Below are positions 8,730 through 17,436 of a stretch of 64,000 bases of DNA, in pieces. The stretch is from the NCBI GenBank assembly GCA_965116665.1, contig OZ220709.1, forward strand, positions 2,418,001-2,482,000. Reading direction: 5' to 3'. The position numbers and the translations under genes were made by a program. Positions within the stretch are counted from its first letter, which is position 1, and each line of letters starts with the position of its first letter. Source of the DNA: Aldehydirespirator sp965116665 (GTDB lineage: Bacteria; Actinomycetota; Acidimicrobiia; Acidimicrobiales; Aldehydirespiratoraceae). Under the pieces are notes generated by a model. That model saw only the letters and a program-made list of their open reading frames with translations, ran no database searches and was not told the origin of the DNA.

Positions 8730-9605
8730 ATGACATCTACCGACCGCACGCCGCCTCCGATGGTCCCGACATCCGCCAGTCCCCTCACCCGGGTCGGCAT
8801 CGGCGAGGTCCAGCTGGCGACCCGGGTGCTCGAGGGCAGCGGTGGGGTGCTGCTGTTCATCCACGGCTCCTTCGACGATCATCACACATGGCTGCCGTTG
8901 ACCCGGGCTCTGGCCGAGACCGGTCACACCATGGTGGTGTACGACCGCAGGGGTCACAGCGCCAGCACCGATGTCGCCGGCCAGGGGACCATCCATCAGG
9001 ACGCCGACGACGCGGCCAACCTGATCGAGAGGCTCGGGCTGGGCCGGGCGCACGTCGTGGGACATTCCTACGGGGCCGGCCTGGCCGTGCTGCTGGCCGC
9101 CCAGCGCCCCGAACTGGTCTCCTCGCTGTACTTGCACGAACCGCCGGCGTTCGCCCTGCTCACGGGCCGCCCCGAACTGGAGGAGCTGGCAGATCAGGCC
9201 CGGGATGTGGCGCAGAGATCGGCGGCGCTGTTGGCCGCCGGCCGCGTCGAGGAGGGCACCGCCTACTTCACGGAGAAGATGGCCTTCGGTGCGTGCAGCT
9301 GGACCGAGCTGTTCGACGACCAGGCCCGGGCCATCATGGTGGCCAACGCCGACACCTGGCTGGACCAGTCGAGGGACCCCGAGCGGCTGGCCATGGACGT
9401 GGCCACGCTCAACGCCTTCGACGGGCCGGTCACCTTCTCGATGGGGAGCCGGACCCTTCCCACCTTCGCGGCCGTCACCGCTGAGATGTTGAGACTCGTC
9501 CCGAGGGCTTCCGGCGCCACCATCGAGGGTGCCGGCCACGGCGCCCCCACCTCTCACCCCGACGAATTGGCCGCCGCCATCCGCCACCACCTCGATTCGA
9601 CCTAG
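8730..9605 (+). CDS. Alpha/beta-hydrolase fold protein
   Basis: A 291-residue soluble hydrolase, starting at ATG 8730, ten bases after the CotH stop. Visible are the oxyanion HG (FIHGSFDDHHTW, residues 43-54), the YDRRGHSAS loop, the nucleophile elbow GHSYG with Ser113, and the catalytic His in GAGHGAPTSHPDEL near the C-terminus. A cap region lies at about 145-220. The family covers esterases, haloperoxidase-like enzymes and epoxide or C-C hydrolases, and the sequence does not allow a choice. It may be co-transcribed with the lipoprotein, but no shared role is evident. Confidence 0.88.
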   Translation: MTSTDRTPPPMVPTSASPLTRVGIGEVQLATRVLEGSGGVLLFIHGSFDDHHTWLPLTRALAETGHTMVVYDRRGHSASTDVAGQGTIHQDADDAANLIERLGLGRAHVVGHSYGAGLAVLLAAQRPELVSSLYLHEPPAFALLTGRPELEELADQARDVAQRSAALLAAGRVEEGTAYFTEKMAFGACSWTELFDDQARAIMVANADTWLDQSRDPERLAMDVATLNAFDGPVTFSMGSRTLPTFAAVTAEMLRLVPRASGATIEGAGHGAPTSHPDELAAAIRHHLDST

Positions 9606-9665
9606 CCAGCCATTCCCCTGCGCCCGCCCCGTAGAGGAGCGCCTGCAGGACCGCCGGCCGCGTCG

Positions 9666-9725
9666 GAGGCCGGCATCTCCTCGCCGTTTACCGAGGGCAC
9701 GCTGGAATTCAGCGCCGTCCCATCG
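9666..9725 (+). pseudogene. Short fragment resembling the CotH lipoprotein tail
   Basis: In one frame this stretch reads EAGISSPFTEGTLEFSAVPS, which resembles the segment APDSFSPFVEGTLELTTAG of the CotH lipoprotein encoded 1.4 kb upstream. It has no start or stop context and lies in a decayed spacer. It may be the remnant of a second copy of that gene, or chance. Confidence 0.3.
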
Positions 9726-10250
9726 AGCGGAGAAGCTCGTGCGCGTAGCCGACGACATCTGCTTGTATCTCATCGTCGAGATCCCTGGCCATGAACTGGG
9801 CGGTTCCAACCGGGCCTAGTCCATCGTGGCGGCAGAAGTCCCGTTCGATGATCGAAAGAGCCTCGTCGACGAACGGGCTGGGCTGAGGGAGGCGAGACAC
9901 CCGGCAACATCGCTAACGCCAACTCCCCTCCAGACGTAGAAGAGGTCGTAGGCGTCCTTGTTCTCTGTCCTGTTCCCGAAAGCGAGTGCCTTGAGGACGG
10001 TGAACGCGCCAGGGCCGCACACGGGAACGTGGCGCGTAGCGAAGGCGCCGGAAGGAACTCTGCCGGACAACTCTGTCTGGCGTTGATCCTTGAAGGCCAG
10101 GTCTAGGCCTGGCGTGACTATCGCGGCCAGGTCAGATTCGATATGAAAGAGCAGTTGTCCATCAACCGTGTCAGCGGTAGGAGGAATCAAGGAGTCCACC
10201 TTGACAGCAGGAGGCCCGGGCAAGACCCGAGTTCCTGCCCTGCCCGTCCC
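9709..10250 (-). pseudogene. Broken AbiEii-like nucleotidyltransferase
   Basis: One frame (about 10250 to 9880) contains VKVDSLIPPTADTVDGQ, AFKDQRQTELSGRVPSGAF and the diagnostic AFTVLKALAFGNRTENKDAYDLFYVWRG of AbiEii/AbiGii-type toxins. The C-terminal helices (SPFVDEALSIIERDFCRHDG ... EIQADVVGYAHELLRSMG) continue in a different frame from 9900 to 9709. A frameshift therefore lies near 9880-9900. The N-terminal catalytic half is also missing, because the frame merges upstream with the remnant of its partner gene. AbiEii proteins act as toxins in type IV toxin-antitoxin and phage-abortive systems; this copy should be inactive. Confidence 0.65.
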
Positions 10251-10528
10251 ATGTAGGGAACGGCCAAGAGCGGGATCACCCGTCGAGAAAAGCTGCTCTG
10301 GGCCATCTTCAAGAAGCCAATCGCGCCACGGACATGGCCGACAGAACCTGACCGCTTCCACTCCAGAACGAAGCAACGACCTCTAGCCTTCAGAACCGCA
10401 TCGCACCGAAGACGGTCGACGGCTCGCTCCTGATCCCCGGCGACCTCGACGAGGTCGGGGGCGTCCAAGATTCTGGCGAGGCGCTCCGTCGCCTGCCGGA
10501 TGGCGATCGGCTCGTGCGGAATCTGCAA
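10220..10528 (-). pseudogene. Truncated partner gene of the AbiEii-like toxin (nuclease-fold-like)
   Basis: The frame reads AIRQATERLARILDAPDLVE, then CDAVLKARGRCFVLEWKRSG, an ExK-like pattern of PD-(D/E)xK folds, and VIPLLAVPYMGRAGQELG. Such proteins continue after PYMG with a conserved sWlDLSGNA segment and about 150 more residues; here the frame instead runs into the AbiEii remnant. From recall of the family, this protein is commonly encoded next to AbiEii-type nucleotidyltransferases. The start is uncertain: TTG 10528 or TTG 10564 are possible. The upstream sequence is notably A/T-rich for this genome, suggesting acquired DNA. Confidence 0.5.
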
Positions 10529-10548
10529 ATTTGTATTTACATCATAGC

Positions 10549-10564
10549 TTGCACACTTGTGCAA
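10549..10564. promoter_or_regulatory. Perfect palindrome at the promoter of the decayed AbiEii locus
   Basis: TTGCACA and TGTGCAA are perfect 7-base arms with a 2-base centre. On the minus strand the palindrome sits just upstream of TATGAT, a good -10 element, so it would lie in the core promoter. This fits an autoregulated toxin-antitoxin locus. The surrounding 10529-10693 is A/T-rich and otherwise shows nothing recognisable. Confidence 0.4.
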
Positions 10565-10693
10565 CTCTCATAATTTAGACAAGCCACTCACGGAACATCG
10601 TGATGCACGGTGGCGTCCTTGCTCGACAAGACGTAGAGTTCCAGACCGCGCGGTAGCAAGTCCTTATCACAGGCCATCGGCGGTCGCTGCCGG

Positions 10694-12040
10694 TTAGAAC
10701 TTCTGGATCGTGTGGTGGTGGGTCATGGCCGAGCCGGCCGGGCCCAGCAGCATGTGGGCCCTCCGGTTCCGCTTGTGGAACAGCCGCACCAGCTCGGCAT
10801 CGTGACGGCCGGAGGTGTCGGCCAGCACGAACGCCTCCAGCTTGGCCTCGCCGTCGCGCCAGTCGTGGGGGCGGGCCCCGAGCAGGCGCTCAAGGTCGTC
10901 GAGGTCGGCCGCATCCAGCGCGTCGCCGATCTCGTCGCGGCGCTGGAGGTGGCGGGCCAGCCGGAACAGGATGCGGGCCTCGTGGCGGAGGAACGGGTCG
11001 TCGGTCGAGATCGACCTCAGCGCCCGCACCAGGTGCCCATGGCCGACGTCGGCGGTCGAGGAGCGGGGCTCGGGCATGTCCACCTCGGGCAGCTCGAGGC
11101 CGAGATGCTCGGCCCAGGCCTCGGTGGCGAACAGGTTGGTCTCGCAGCACCAGTGCAGGTTCGTCATCAGGTCCGACGCCGGTGCGGGGTCGCGCAGGGC
11201 GTGGCTGTAGGCCAGCTGGTTCGACAGCGTGAACGCCATGTGATGCCAGCGGATTGCGTCGAGGTCAACGGGGGCGCCTGAGAGCTCCTCGTAGCGGGCG
11301 TAGAGCTGCTTCATGTCGCCGTAGCCGACGATGGTGTCGCGCATGCGCCAGGCGGCCAGGTCCATCATCGGGTCGCCGATGTGGCCCAGCTCCAGGTCGA
11401 GCACGGCCAGGATCCTGCCGCCGGCGTGGTGGAACTGGCCCGAGTCCCAGACAACGGGCGCCTCCCGTCCCTCGGTGTCGATCGGGTTGCGCCGCAGCCA
11501 GCCCAGACAGAACTCCAGGAACGGGTCGGGGTGCTGCTTCAGGGCGCGGTAGTGCTCCTCGTAGCGCCGCAGCCCCACCAGCCCGGCCTCCGAGGGCTCG
11601 GCGGGCCGACGTATACCGGCCGCGGCGAACGGCTCGACCGGCAGCGCGTGGAGCCGGGCCAGGATGGCGAGGTAGTCGTCGACGGCCGCGGCCCGGTCGG
11701 TGTCGCTGGCGTCGCCGAAGTGCTCGTCGCCGCCGACACGGTCGATCACGAACGCCATCGGCTCCTCGATCCAGCCGTGCACCTTGGCCACCGGGATGCC
11801 GTGCTCGCCCAGCAGCCGCTGGAAGGTCATCTCGTGGCGCAGCGGGAAGATCAGCGGCATGTCGGTGCGGTCGCCCCGCACCACCAGCTCGTGGCGGGTG
11901 CCGTCCCGGTCGACGGTCGCGAACCACACCGGCCGCCAGCGGGTCTGGCGGGCCAGCTCGACGACGGTGCCGCCGAACTCCTGCTCGAACCAGCCCACGA
12001 TGTTGCCGCCGGCCGCGGCCAGAGATTCCGGGCTCATCAT
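10694..12040 (-). CDS. Phosphotransferase (APH/ecdysteroid-kinase-like) family protein
   Basis: A 448-residue protein beginning MMSPESLAAAGGNIVGWFEQ at ATG 12040, with a GGGAGAGG stretch upstream. The N-lobe (RDGTRHELVVRGDRTD) and a kinase-like C-lobe are present. The metal and catalytic region reads VVWDSGQFHHAGGRILAVLDLELGHIGDPMMDLAAW. The second aspartate motif (LDLELGHIGDP) is normal, but the usual HGDxxxxN is replaced by WDSGQF. Subfamily members in actinomycetes that sit in catabolic clusters beside acyl-CoA dehydrogenases, LLM oxidoreductases and Rieske proteins are candidates for phosphorylating alcohols or sterol-like substrates. Here too the neighbours are of that kind. The specific substrate is unknown. 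Confidence 0.8.
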   Translation of the reverse strand: MMSPESLAAAGGNIVGWFEQEFGGTVVELARQTRWRPVWFATVDRDGTRHELVVRGDRTDMPLIFPLRHEMTFQRLLGEHGIPVAKVHGWIEEPMAFVIDRVGGDEHFGDASDTDRAAAVDDYLAILARLHALPVEPFAAAGIRRPAEPSEAGLVGLRRYEEHYRALKQHPDPFLEFCLGWLRRNPIDTEGREAPVVWDSGQFHHAGGRILAVLDLELGHIGDPMMDLAAWRMRDTIVGYGDMKQLYARYEELSGAPVDLDAIRWHHMAFTLSNQLAYSHALRDPAPASDLMTNLHWCCETNLFATEAWAEHLGLELPEVDMPEPRSSTADVGHGHLVRALRSISTDDPFLRHEARILFRLARHLQRRDEIGDALDAADLDDLERLLGARPHDWRDGEAKLEAFVLADTSGRHDAELVRLFHKRNRRAHMLLGPAGSAMTHHHTIQKF

Positions 12041-12166
12041 GGCGGCGCGCCTCTCCCTTGCTGATCCCCTGCTAGCCGGGCTGCCCAGCCCAGAGCGCCG
12101 ATATCGACGGCCCGTCCATTGTGGTCTAGGTTCGCGGCTCCCCCATCGAATCGCCAAGGAGGAGCG

Positions 12167-13212
12167 ATGAGGTTCAGCTTCGTAACCCTGCCCGACTACC
12201 CGTTGTCGGAGTCTCTGGAGCACATCAGAACCGCCGACGAACTCGGCTTCTACGGGTGCTACGCGGCCGACGAGACCTGGCACAAGGACCTGTACGTGCT
12301 GTTCGCCGCGGCCGCGTCGCAGACCAGCCGGATCCGCATGGGCCCGAGCCTGGCCCCGATCGCGCTGCGGGAGCCGACCCTGGTCGCCCAGGCGGTGGCC
12401 ACCCTCGACGAGCTGACCGGGGGCCGGGCCGAGTGCGTCATCTCCAGCGGGAACTTCAGCCTGCTGGCCCAGTACGCCACCGACTGGACCGGCATCAAGC
12501 CGCTGTCGCGGGTGAAGGAGGCCCATCAGGTGATGCGAACCTTCCTCGACGAGGGCGCCCTGACCTTCGACGGCGAGTTCTTCAACTACGCCGGGCTGTT
12601 CACGTTCGCCCGCCCGGTGCAGGAGCACCTGCCGCTGCTGATCGGCGCGCTGCGGGGCCCGAAGTCGTTCCAGGCCGCCGGCGAGCTGTCCGACGCACCC
12701 ACGCCTTCGCCCAGTACTCCCAGGAGGCCTGCAGCTACATGGTGGACAACCTGCGCATCGGCGCCGAGCGGGCCGGCAAGAACTGGCAGGACCTGGACAT
12801 CGCGGTGTGGAACGTGTTCGCCATCGGGCCCGACTCGGCCAAGGCCAAGCAGGCGGCCCAGACCATCGGGGCGTTCTACATCCCGGCCATGGCGGTGGAG
12901 CAGATGGAGCGCCACGGGGTCTCGCAGTCCGACGTGCAGCCCATCCTCGACGCCTTCGGCGACGGCGACGTGCAGGGGGCCATCGACAACATGACCGTCG
13001 ACATCGCCGAGAAGCTCTCGGTGGCCGGCACCCCCGAAGAGGTGGTCGAGAAGATCAAGTCCGACATCGAGCCCAGCGGCGTGAACCACTTCATCGCCTG
13101 CATCACCGACTCGTTCCTGCTCAATGCCTTCACCGGCCGCGACATCGAGGTCCCCGACGTCCAGGGCCAGCTCCAGTTGATCCACGACGAGGTGATGCCC
13201 GCCTTCAACTAG
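12167..13212 (+). pseudogene. LLM-class (luciferase-like, F420-type) oxidoreductase with a one-base frameshift
   Basis: A full-length luciferase-like monooxygenase is spread over two frames. It starts at ATG 12167 behind AGGAGG, and MRFSFVTLPDYPLSESLEHI is a normal opening. The first frame covers residues 1-175 and ends in good family sequence, RGPKSFQAAGELSD. The second frame carries on with HAFAQYSQEACSYMVDNLRI and ends normally at 13212. Adding one G near 12693 restores SDGTHAFAQYSQ and a 348-residue protein; 1046 bases is one short of a whole number of codons. This is either a true recent mutation or a consensus error. In this family the TIM barrel uses F420 or FMN; the substrate is unknown. 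Confidence 0.8.
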
Positions 13213-13215
13213 CTC

Positions 13216-14550
13216 TCACGCCGGCCCGGTGCCGCCGGGCTCCAGGCCCAGGCAACGCTCCAGGTGGCGGTTCATGTTGATGATGCGGCATTCCTCCGCG
13301 GAGAGGACCATGTGGGTCATCCCCGGCTGGTGGAGGCCGGTCTGCATGGTGCGGATCACGCTGAAGTCCTGGTTGAGCACGAACCCGAAGTCGGCCTGGT
13401 CGAGGGGTACGGTGACGTGGACCGGCGACGACGGCGGGGCGTCGGCTGACGGCGCCCGGCTGAGCTGGATGATCGCCAGCTCGGCCTCGTCGGGGCTCGG
13501 GCCGGGCCGGGCGGTCATCACGGTGAACAGGTCGGCGCTGACCAGGACGGTCGCGTTGGGGAACAGGTTGTACTGGCTCAAGCTGGTGATCTGGGCGGTG
13601 TCGTAGCCCGACAGGTCCACGCCGAGGCTGGCCTGGTGGTCGCGGATCTTCTGGGCGATCACGTCCTGGAGGGTCTGGCCGTCGGGCACCTCGGGGACAT
13701 CGCAGGGCTCCCGGTAGTCGGGGCCCATGCGGGCGCCCTGAGTCACCACGAACGCGTCCCACACCTCGGTGTCCTCGACGCCGCGGCCCAGACGGGGGCT
13801 GGGCACCCCGTAGGCCTGGTACGACGCGCTGTGGCGGTCCCAGATCCGCTGGGGGGCGTTGACGTCGTCGATGCTGGCCAGCATCTCGCGGTGCAGGCCC
13901 TGCACGTGGTAGGTCTCCGAGAAGCCGTCGTTGACCACCTTCCAGTTGCAGTTGACCGGCGTCACCGTGGAGTAGGCGCCCCGGAACTCGTCCAGGCCGG
14001 CCCAGGCGATGTCGTCGGGGATCCCCTCCAGCCAGTCCTCGACCGGCTCGGCGTCGAGGTCCAGGTTCACGAACACCAGCCGGGCCCAGGTACCCACCCG
14101 AACCGGCACCAGCGACAGCTCGTCGTTGCGCAGCGGGCCGAACCCCCGCCGCGACGGCACCTCGCGCAGGCGGCCGTCCAGGTCCCACGCCCAACGGTGG
14201 TACGGGCAGCGCAGCTCGCTGGCGCCCGTGCCCGAGCCCGCGCAGATGGTGTTGCCCCGGTGGCGGCACACGTTCTGGAAGCCCCGCAACACACCGTCGT
14301 CGCCCCGCACCAGCACCACCGAGTAGCGGCCCAGCCGGTGCTCGAACCAATCGCCAGGATTGGGGACGTGGTCCACCGTGCAGGCCACGTGCCACACCCG
14401 GGGCCACAGCCGCTCGTGCTCCAGCTCGGCGAACCGGGCCGAGATGTAGCGCTCGACGGGGATCATCACGGGGGCCTCGACGGCCAGCGGGGAGGCGGTG
14501 ACCGCGGTACCAACGACCTCGGTCTCGTCCGGTGGGTAGACATCAACCAT
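13216..14550 (-). CDS. Rieske-type aromatic ring-hydroxylating oxygenase, alpha subunit
   Basis: The Rieske cluster ligands are clear: CRHRG and, 17 residues on, CPYHRW. The mononuclear iron site is in NDGFSETYHVQGLH, with two His, and the acidic third ligand is expected near the C-terminus. Length (444 residues) fits the family. ATG 14550 is preferred over GTG 14556; neither has a good ribosome binding site. Its 3' end is three bases from that of the LLM gene on the other strand. It likely adds oxygen to an aromatic or alicyclic substrate with a separate reductase, which is not seen here. A symmetrical dyad lies in its upstream region. Confidence 0.9.
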   Translation of the reverse strand: MVDVYPPDETEVVGTAVTASPLAVEAPVMIPVERYISARFAELEHERLWPRVWHVACTVDHVPNPGDWFEHRLGRYSVVLVRGDDGVLRGFQNVCRHRGNTICAGSGTGASELRCPYHRWAWDLDGRLREVPSRRGFGPLRNDELSLVPVRVGTWARLVFVNLDLDAEPVEDWLEGIPDDIAWAGLDEFRGAYSTVTPVNCNWKVVNDGFSETYHVQGLHREMLASIDDVNAPQRIWDRHSASYQAYGVPSPRLGRGVEDTEVWDAFVVTQGARMGPDYREPCDVPEVPDGQTLQDVIAQKIRDHQASLGVDLSGYDTAQITSLSQYNLFPNATVLVSADLFTVMTARPGPSPDEAELAIIQLSRAPSADAPPSSPVHVTVPLDQADFGFVLNQDFSVIRTMQTGLHQPGMTHMVLSAEECRIINMNRHLERCLGLEPGGTGPA

Positions 14551-14611
14551 GCCCACAATCGTGGCACACCGCTCGTGCCTGCTCCCCTCCGTGCTCCATT
14601 CGCCGAACTTC

Positions 14612-14646
14612 TGTCAGTTTTCCACCTATACGGTGGATTCTTGACA
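14612..14646. promoter_or_regulatory. Two-tier dyad upstream of the Rieske oxygenase gene
   Basis: Outer arms TGTCA (14612-14616) and TGACA (14642-14646) enclose inner arms TCCACC (14621-14626) and GGTGGA (14632-14637) around TATAC. The dyad is in the 123-base spacer between the Rieske start and the end of prmA, so an operator for the Rieske gene is the simplest idea. Its layout, with a TATA-like centre flanked by C-rich and G-rich arms, faintly resembles the dispersed element at 30593 and 54647. Confidence 0.4.
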
Positions 14647-14673
14647 CTAGTTGTCTCAGGACTCGTGAATCGG

Positions 14674-15480
14674 TCAGTGCCTGGCGAGCATGAGGGTTGC
14701 CCACTCGCCGGAGGTTCGGCGCTCGACTTCGGCGAGGGGGCGCAGAAAGCCGGCGACCTGAGCGCACTGCGACGGGGATATCCCGCCGACCGCGAGCCAT
14801 CCGTCCGGCGACAGGTGCGCGACCAGCTCCGGGGCCAGCTCCACGATCCCCGCTCTGGCGACGTTGGCCACCACCACATCGAAGGTGCCTTCGATCTCGC
14901 TCAAGGGATCCAGCTTCACATCCAAGCGGTGGCCCACGCCGTTGATCCCGGCATTGCGCCGGGACGCTTCGACGGCATCGGAGTCGATATCCACCGCCAC
15001 AACCGCCGTCGCGCCAAGCTGGAGCGCGCACAGTCCGAGGACGCCGCTCCCGCATCCCACGTCGAGGACCCGCTCACCGCCAGCGATCCGCCCCAGGAGA
15101 CTCTCGATGACCTGCGCCGTCGTCGGATGGCGGCCGTCGCCGAAGCCGCCCGGTCCAAGCTCGACCAGGCCCGCAAGGCTCCTGCGATCGTGCTCCGACC
15201 ATGCCCGGCAGACGCTGAGCCGCCCGTCGAAGGTGATCGGACCGGTGTCTTGAAGCCATCGCTGGAGAGCCGCCCCTTCCTGTGGCCTCGAGACCGCCAT
15301 CACGCCCTCGGCTCGCAGCGACGCCACCAGTCCGGCCACGCTCCGCTCGTCGTCGACGGAGGCCAGCACCACCCGGCGGGTGTCGCCGGGCGCGACCACT
15401 TCCATCGAGCGCACACCGAGCGCGCGCAGCCGGTCGCACACCCCGGCGAGCTCGTCCCCGGTAGTCGCAACCGCGATCAT
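14674..15480 (-). CDS. prmA: Ribosomal protein L11 methyltransferase-like (PrmA family)
   Basis: A 268-residue SAM-dependent methyltransferase. The PrmA-specific substrate loop is GPGGFGDGRHPTTAQVIESL, the SAM motif I is VLDVGCGSGVLGLCALQLGA, the acidic strand-2 end is VDIDSDAVEA, and motif IV is DVVVANVARAGI, close to the VVANI-type motif of PrmA. The N-terminal about 90 residues are a short alpha/beta domain like PrmA's L11-binding domain. PrmA trimethylates ribosomal protein L11 in the cytosol. ATG 15480 is chosen over GTG 15483. It lies 84 bases downstream of the helicase gene on the same strand. Confidence 0.85.
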   Translation of the reverse strand: MIAVATTGDELAGVCDRLRALGVRSMEVVAPGDTRRVVLASVDDERSVAGLVASLRAEGVMAVSRPQEGAALQRWLQDTGPITFDGRLSVCRAWSEHDRRSLAGLVELGPGGFGDGRHPTTAQVIESLLGRIAGGERVLDVGCGSGVLGLCALQLGATAVVAVDIDSDAVEASRRNAGINGVGHRLDVKLDPLSEIEGTFDVVVANVARAGIVELAPELVAHLSPDGWLAVGGISPSQCAQVAGFLRPLAEVERRTSGEWATLMLARH

Positions 15481-15566
15481 CACGACCGGTGGTAGGCGTC
15501 TCGGCGGTGCGCCGCCCGCAGGACCAGCCGGTCAGCGCAGAGGGCCGGAGCAGGCAGGGCCCGGAG

Positions 15567-16877
15567 TCAGGCTGCGGACCTGGCCGAGGGCCTCCGGTCG
15601 CGATCTTTCGACCGCGCCGGTCTGCGGCGTCGCCGGGAACGGGATCGGTGCGGAGCGCCAGGACGCTCCGGTTGGCGCTGCGGCCGGGACTTCTGGCGGG
15701 TGGGGCCCGAATCGGCGGCGGGAGTGAGGGCCTCGGAGCGGCTCACCGGCGACCCGAGCCGTGCGATCACAGCCAGGTCGACATCGGTGATCGGCTGCTC
15801 GAGGCCCAGTTGACGCTGCATCCGACCCAGATCCCTGGCCTGCTCGGGCTGCACCAGCGAGATCACGACGCCGGCCCGGCCGGCTCGGGCGGTGCGCCCG
15901 GACCGGTGCAGGTAGGCCTTGTGGTCCTCGGGAGCGTCGTAGTGGATGACGGCGCCGACGCCCTCGACGTGGATGCCCCGGGCCGCGACATCGGTCGCCA
16001 CCAGTGCCTGCACCCGGCCAGCCGCGAACTCGCCCAGCGCTCGGGTGCGCTGATTCTGGCTGCGGCCGCCGTGGATCGCCGCGGTCGCGATACCGGCCCG
16101 GTCGAGCCGGCGGGCGAGCCGGTCGCACCCGTGGCGGGTCCGGCAGAAGATGATCGCCGGGCCGGCGGCGGTGATCGCCTCGGCTGCGACTTCCGTGCGC
16201 TCGTCGCGGGCCACGCTCCAGAAGACGTGGTCGGCTGCAACCACGTCCGGCGTCTCCTGCCCGACCTGGCAGCGAACAGGGTGGTGCTGGTAGTCGCGGG
16301 TGAGCGACTTGACATCGCCGTCGAGCGTGGCCGAGAACAGCAGCGTCTGCCGGTCGGGCGCTGTCTGGTCGAGCAGGCGCCGCACGGCCGGGATGAACCC
16401 CATGTCGGCCATGCGGTCGGCCTCGTCGACCACGACCGCGGCTACCGCGTCCAGGCTGACCTCGCCCTGCTCGATCAGGTCTTCAAGGCGTCCGGGGCAC
16501 GCCACCAGGATGTCGACGCCCCGGCGGAGCGAACCGATCTGGTTGCCGTAGCCGACGCCGCCATAGACGACGGCGACCCGCACACTCCCCGAGAAGGAGC
16601 GCAGCTCGGTCATGATCTGGTCGGCGAGCTCCCGGGTTGGGGCCAGCACGAGAGCCCTCGGCCGGTGGGGTCGGGCCCGGCCGACGTTGGCGACGAGCGG
16701 GATCCCGAAGGCCAGGGTCTTGCCCGAGCCGGTGGGAGCGCGCCCGCAGATGTCGTGCCCGGACAGGGCGTCGGCCATCGCGGCCACTTGGATGTCGAAG
16801 GGCTTGGTGATGCCGCGCCCCTCGAGGGCGCGGCATATGGAATCGGGCACGCCCAACTGGGCGAAAGTGGGGGGCAT
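15567..16877 (-). CDS. DEAD-box ATP-dependent RNA helicase
   Basis: All helicase motifs are present in order: Q motif (GITKPFDIQ), motif I APTGSGKT, Ia PTRELADQ, GG, PGR, motif II DEAD (VVVDEADRMADMGF), motif III SAT, IV IIFCRT, V ATDVAARGIHV, and VI HRSGRTARAG. A 60-residue Arg/Lys-rich tail with RSRSRRRRRP follows and probably binds RNA. The 436-residue length matches single-domain RhlE/DeaD types. AAGGAG precedes ATG 16877. Likely roles are ribosome assembly or mRNA turnover. Confidence 0.95.
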   Translation of the reverse strand: MPPTFAQLGVPDSICRALEGRGITKPFDIQVAAMADALSGHDICGRAPTGSGKTLAFGIPLVANVGRARPHRPRALVLAPTRELADQIMTELRSFSGSVRVAVVYGGVGYGNQIGSLRRGVDILVACPGRLEDLIEQGEVSLDAVAAVVVDEADRMADMGFIPAVRRLLDQTAPDRQTLLFSATLDGDVKSLTRDYQHHPVRCQVGQETPDVVAADHVFWSVARDERTEVAAEAITAAGPAIIFCRTRHGCDRLARRLDRAGIATAAIHGGRSQNQRTRALGEFAAGRVQALVATDVAARGIHVEGVGAVIHYDAPEDHKAYLHRSGRTARAGRAGVVISLVQPEQARDLGRMQRQLGLEQPITDVDLAVIARLGSPVSRSEALTPAADSGPTRQKSRPQRQPERPGAPHRSRSRRRRRPARSKDRDRRPSARSAA

Positions 16878-17118
16878 TGTTCTCCTTGCCCGCGTCGGGC
16901 GGGCGACTCATGGGTTCGTCGCTGCCTCGAAGGGGAATGATGAGTGCGGCAGCATGTTGGGGTTTGGCTCACGATGACCGGAAGAACCAACACCCGTCTG
17001 CGAACCGTCGGCCGGACATCCCGACCCGACTGGATACAACGCTACCGGCCTTCCGCTCGTGATCCTCGAGCGACCGCCGACGCGGTATCTTCGCCGTCGT
17101 CGAGAGACAGGAGGCGCC

Positions 17119-17430
17119 ATGTCCGACACCGAACCCGCCGAACTCGGACCGATCGGTGATCGGGTGCTGTTCGAGGACGAACACATCCGGGTGTGGGAGA
17201 TGGTGCTGGAGCCCGGTGAAAGCTCGCCGTTGCATCACCATGAGAACGACTACGTGGTCGTGGTGGTGGAGGGTGACCACGTCACCGTCGAACCGCTGGA
17301 GGCCGCCTCCAAGTCCGCGAGCGTCACGCCGGGCCACAGCGCCTTCCTGCGCAAGGGCGGCACCGAGGTGGCCGTCAACTCCGGAGCGGTGCGCTACCGG
17401 GACGTCCAGATCGAGTTGCTCGGGTCCTGA
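17119..17430 (+). CDS. Small cupin-domain protein
   Basis: A 103-residue single-domain cupin. Metal-type residues are visible in EPGESSPLHHHENDYVVVVVEG (three His and one Glu) and the second half ends PGHSAFLRKGGTEVAVNSG, where the second-motif histidine is less obvious. ATG 17119 has AGGAGG upstream. It is six bases ahead of the alcohol dehydrogenase gene and probably co-transcribed. Function cannot be assigned beyond the fold. Confidence 0.85.
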   Translation: MSDTEPAELGPIGDRVLFEDEHIRVWEMVLEPGESSPLHHHENDYVVVVVEGDHVTVEPLEAASKSASVTPGHSAFLRKGGTEVAVNSGAVRYRDVQIELLGS

Positions 17431-17436
17431 TTCCTG

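Noticed and set aside
12690..12700. Second recoding event (frameshift) in the LLM gene
   Set aside because: No slippery run or structure is evident; a simple one-base deletion explains it.
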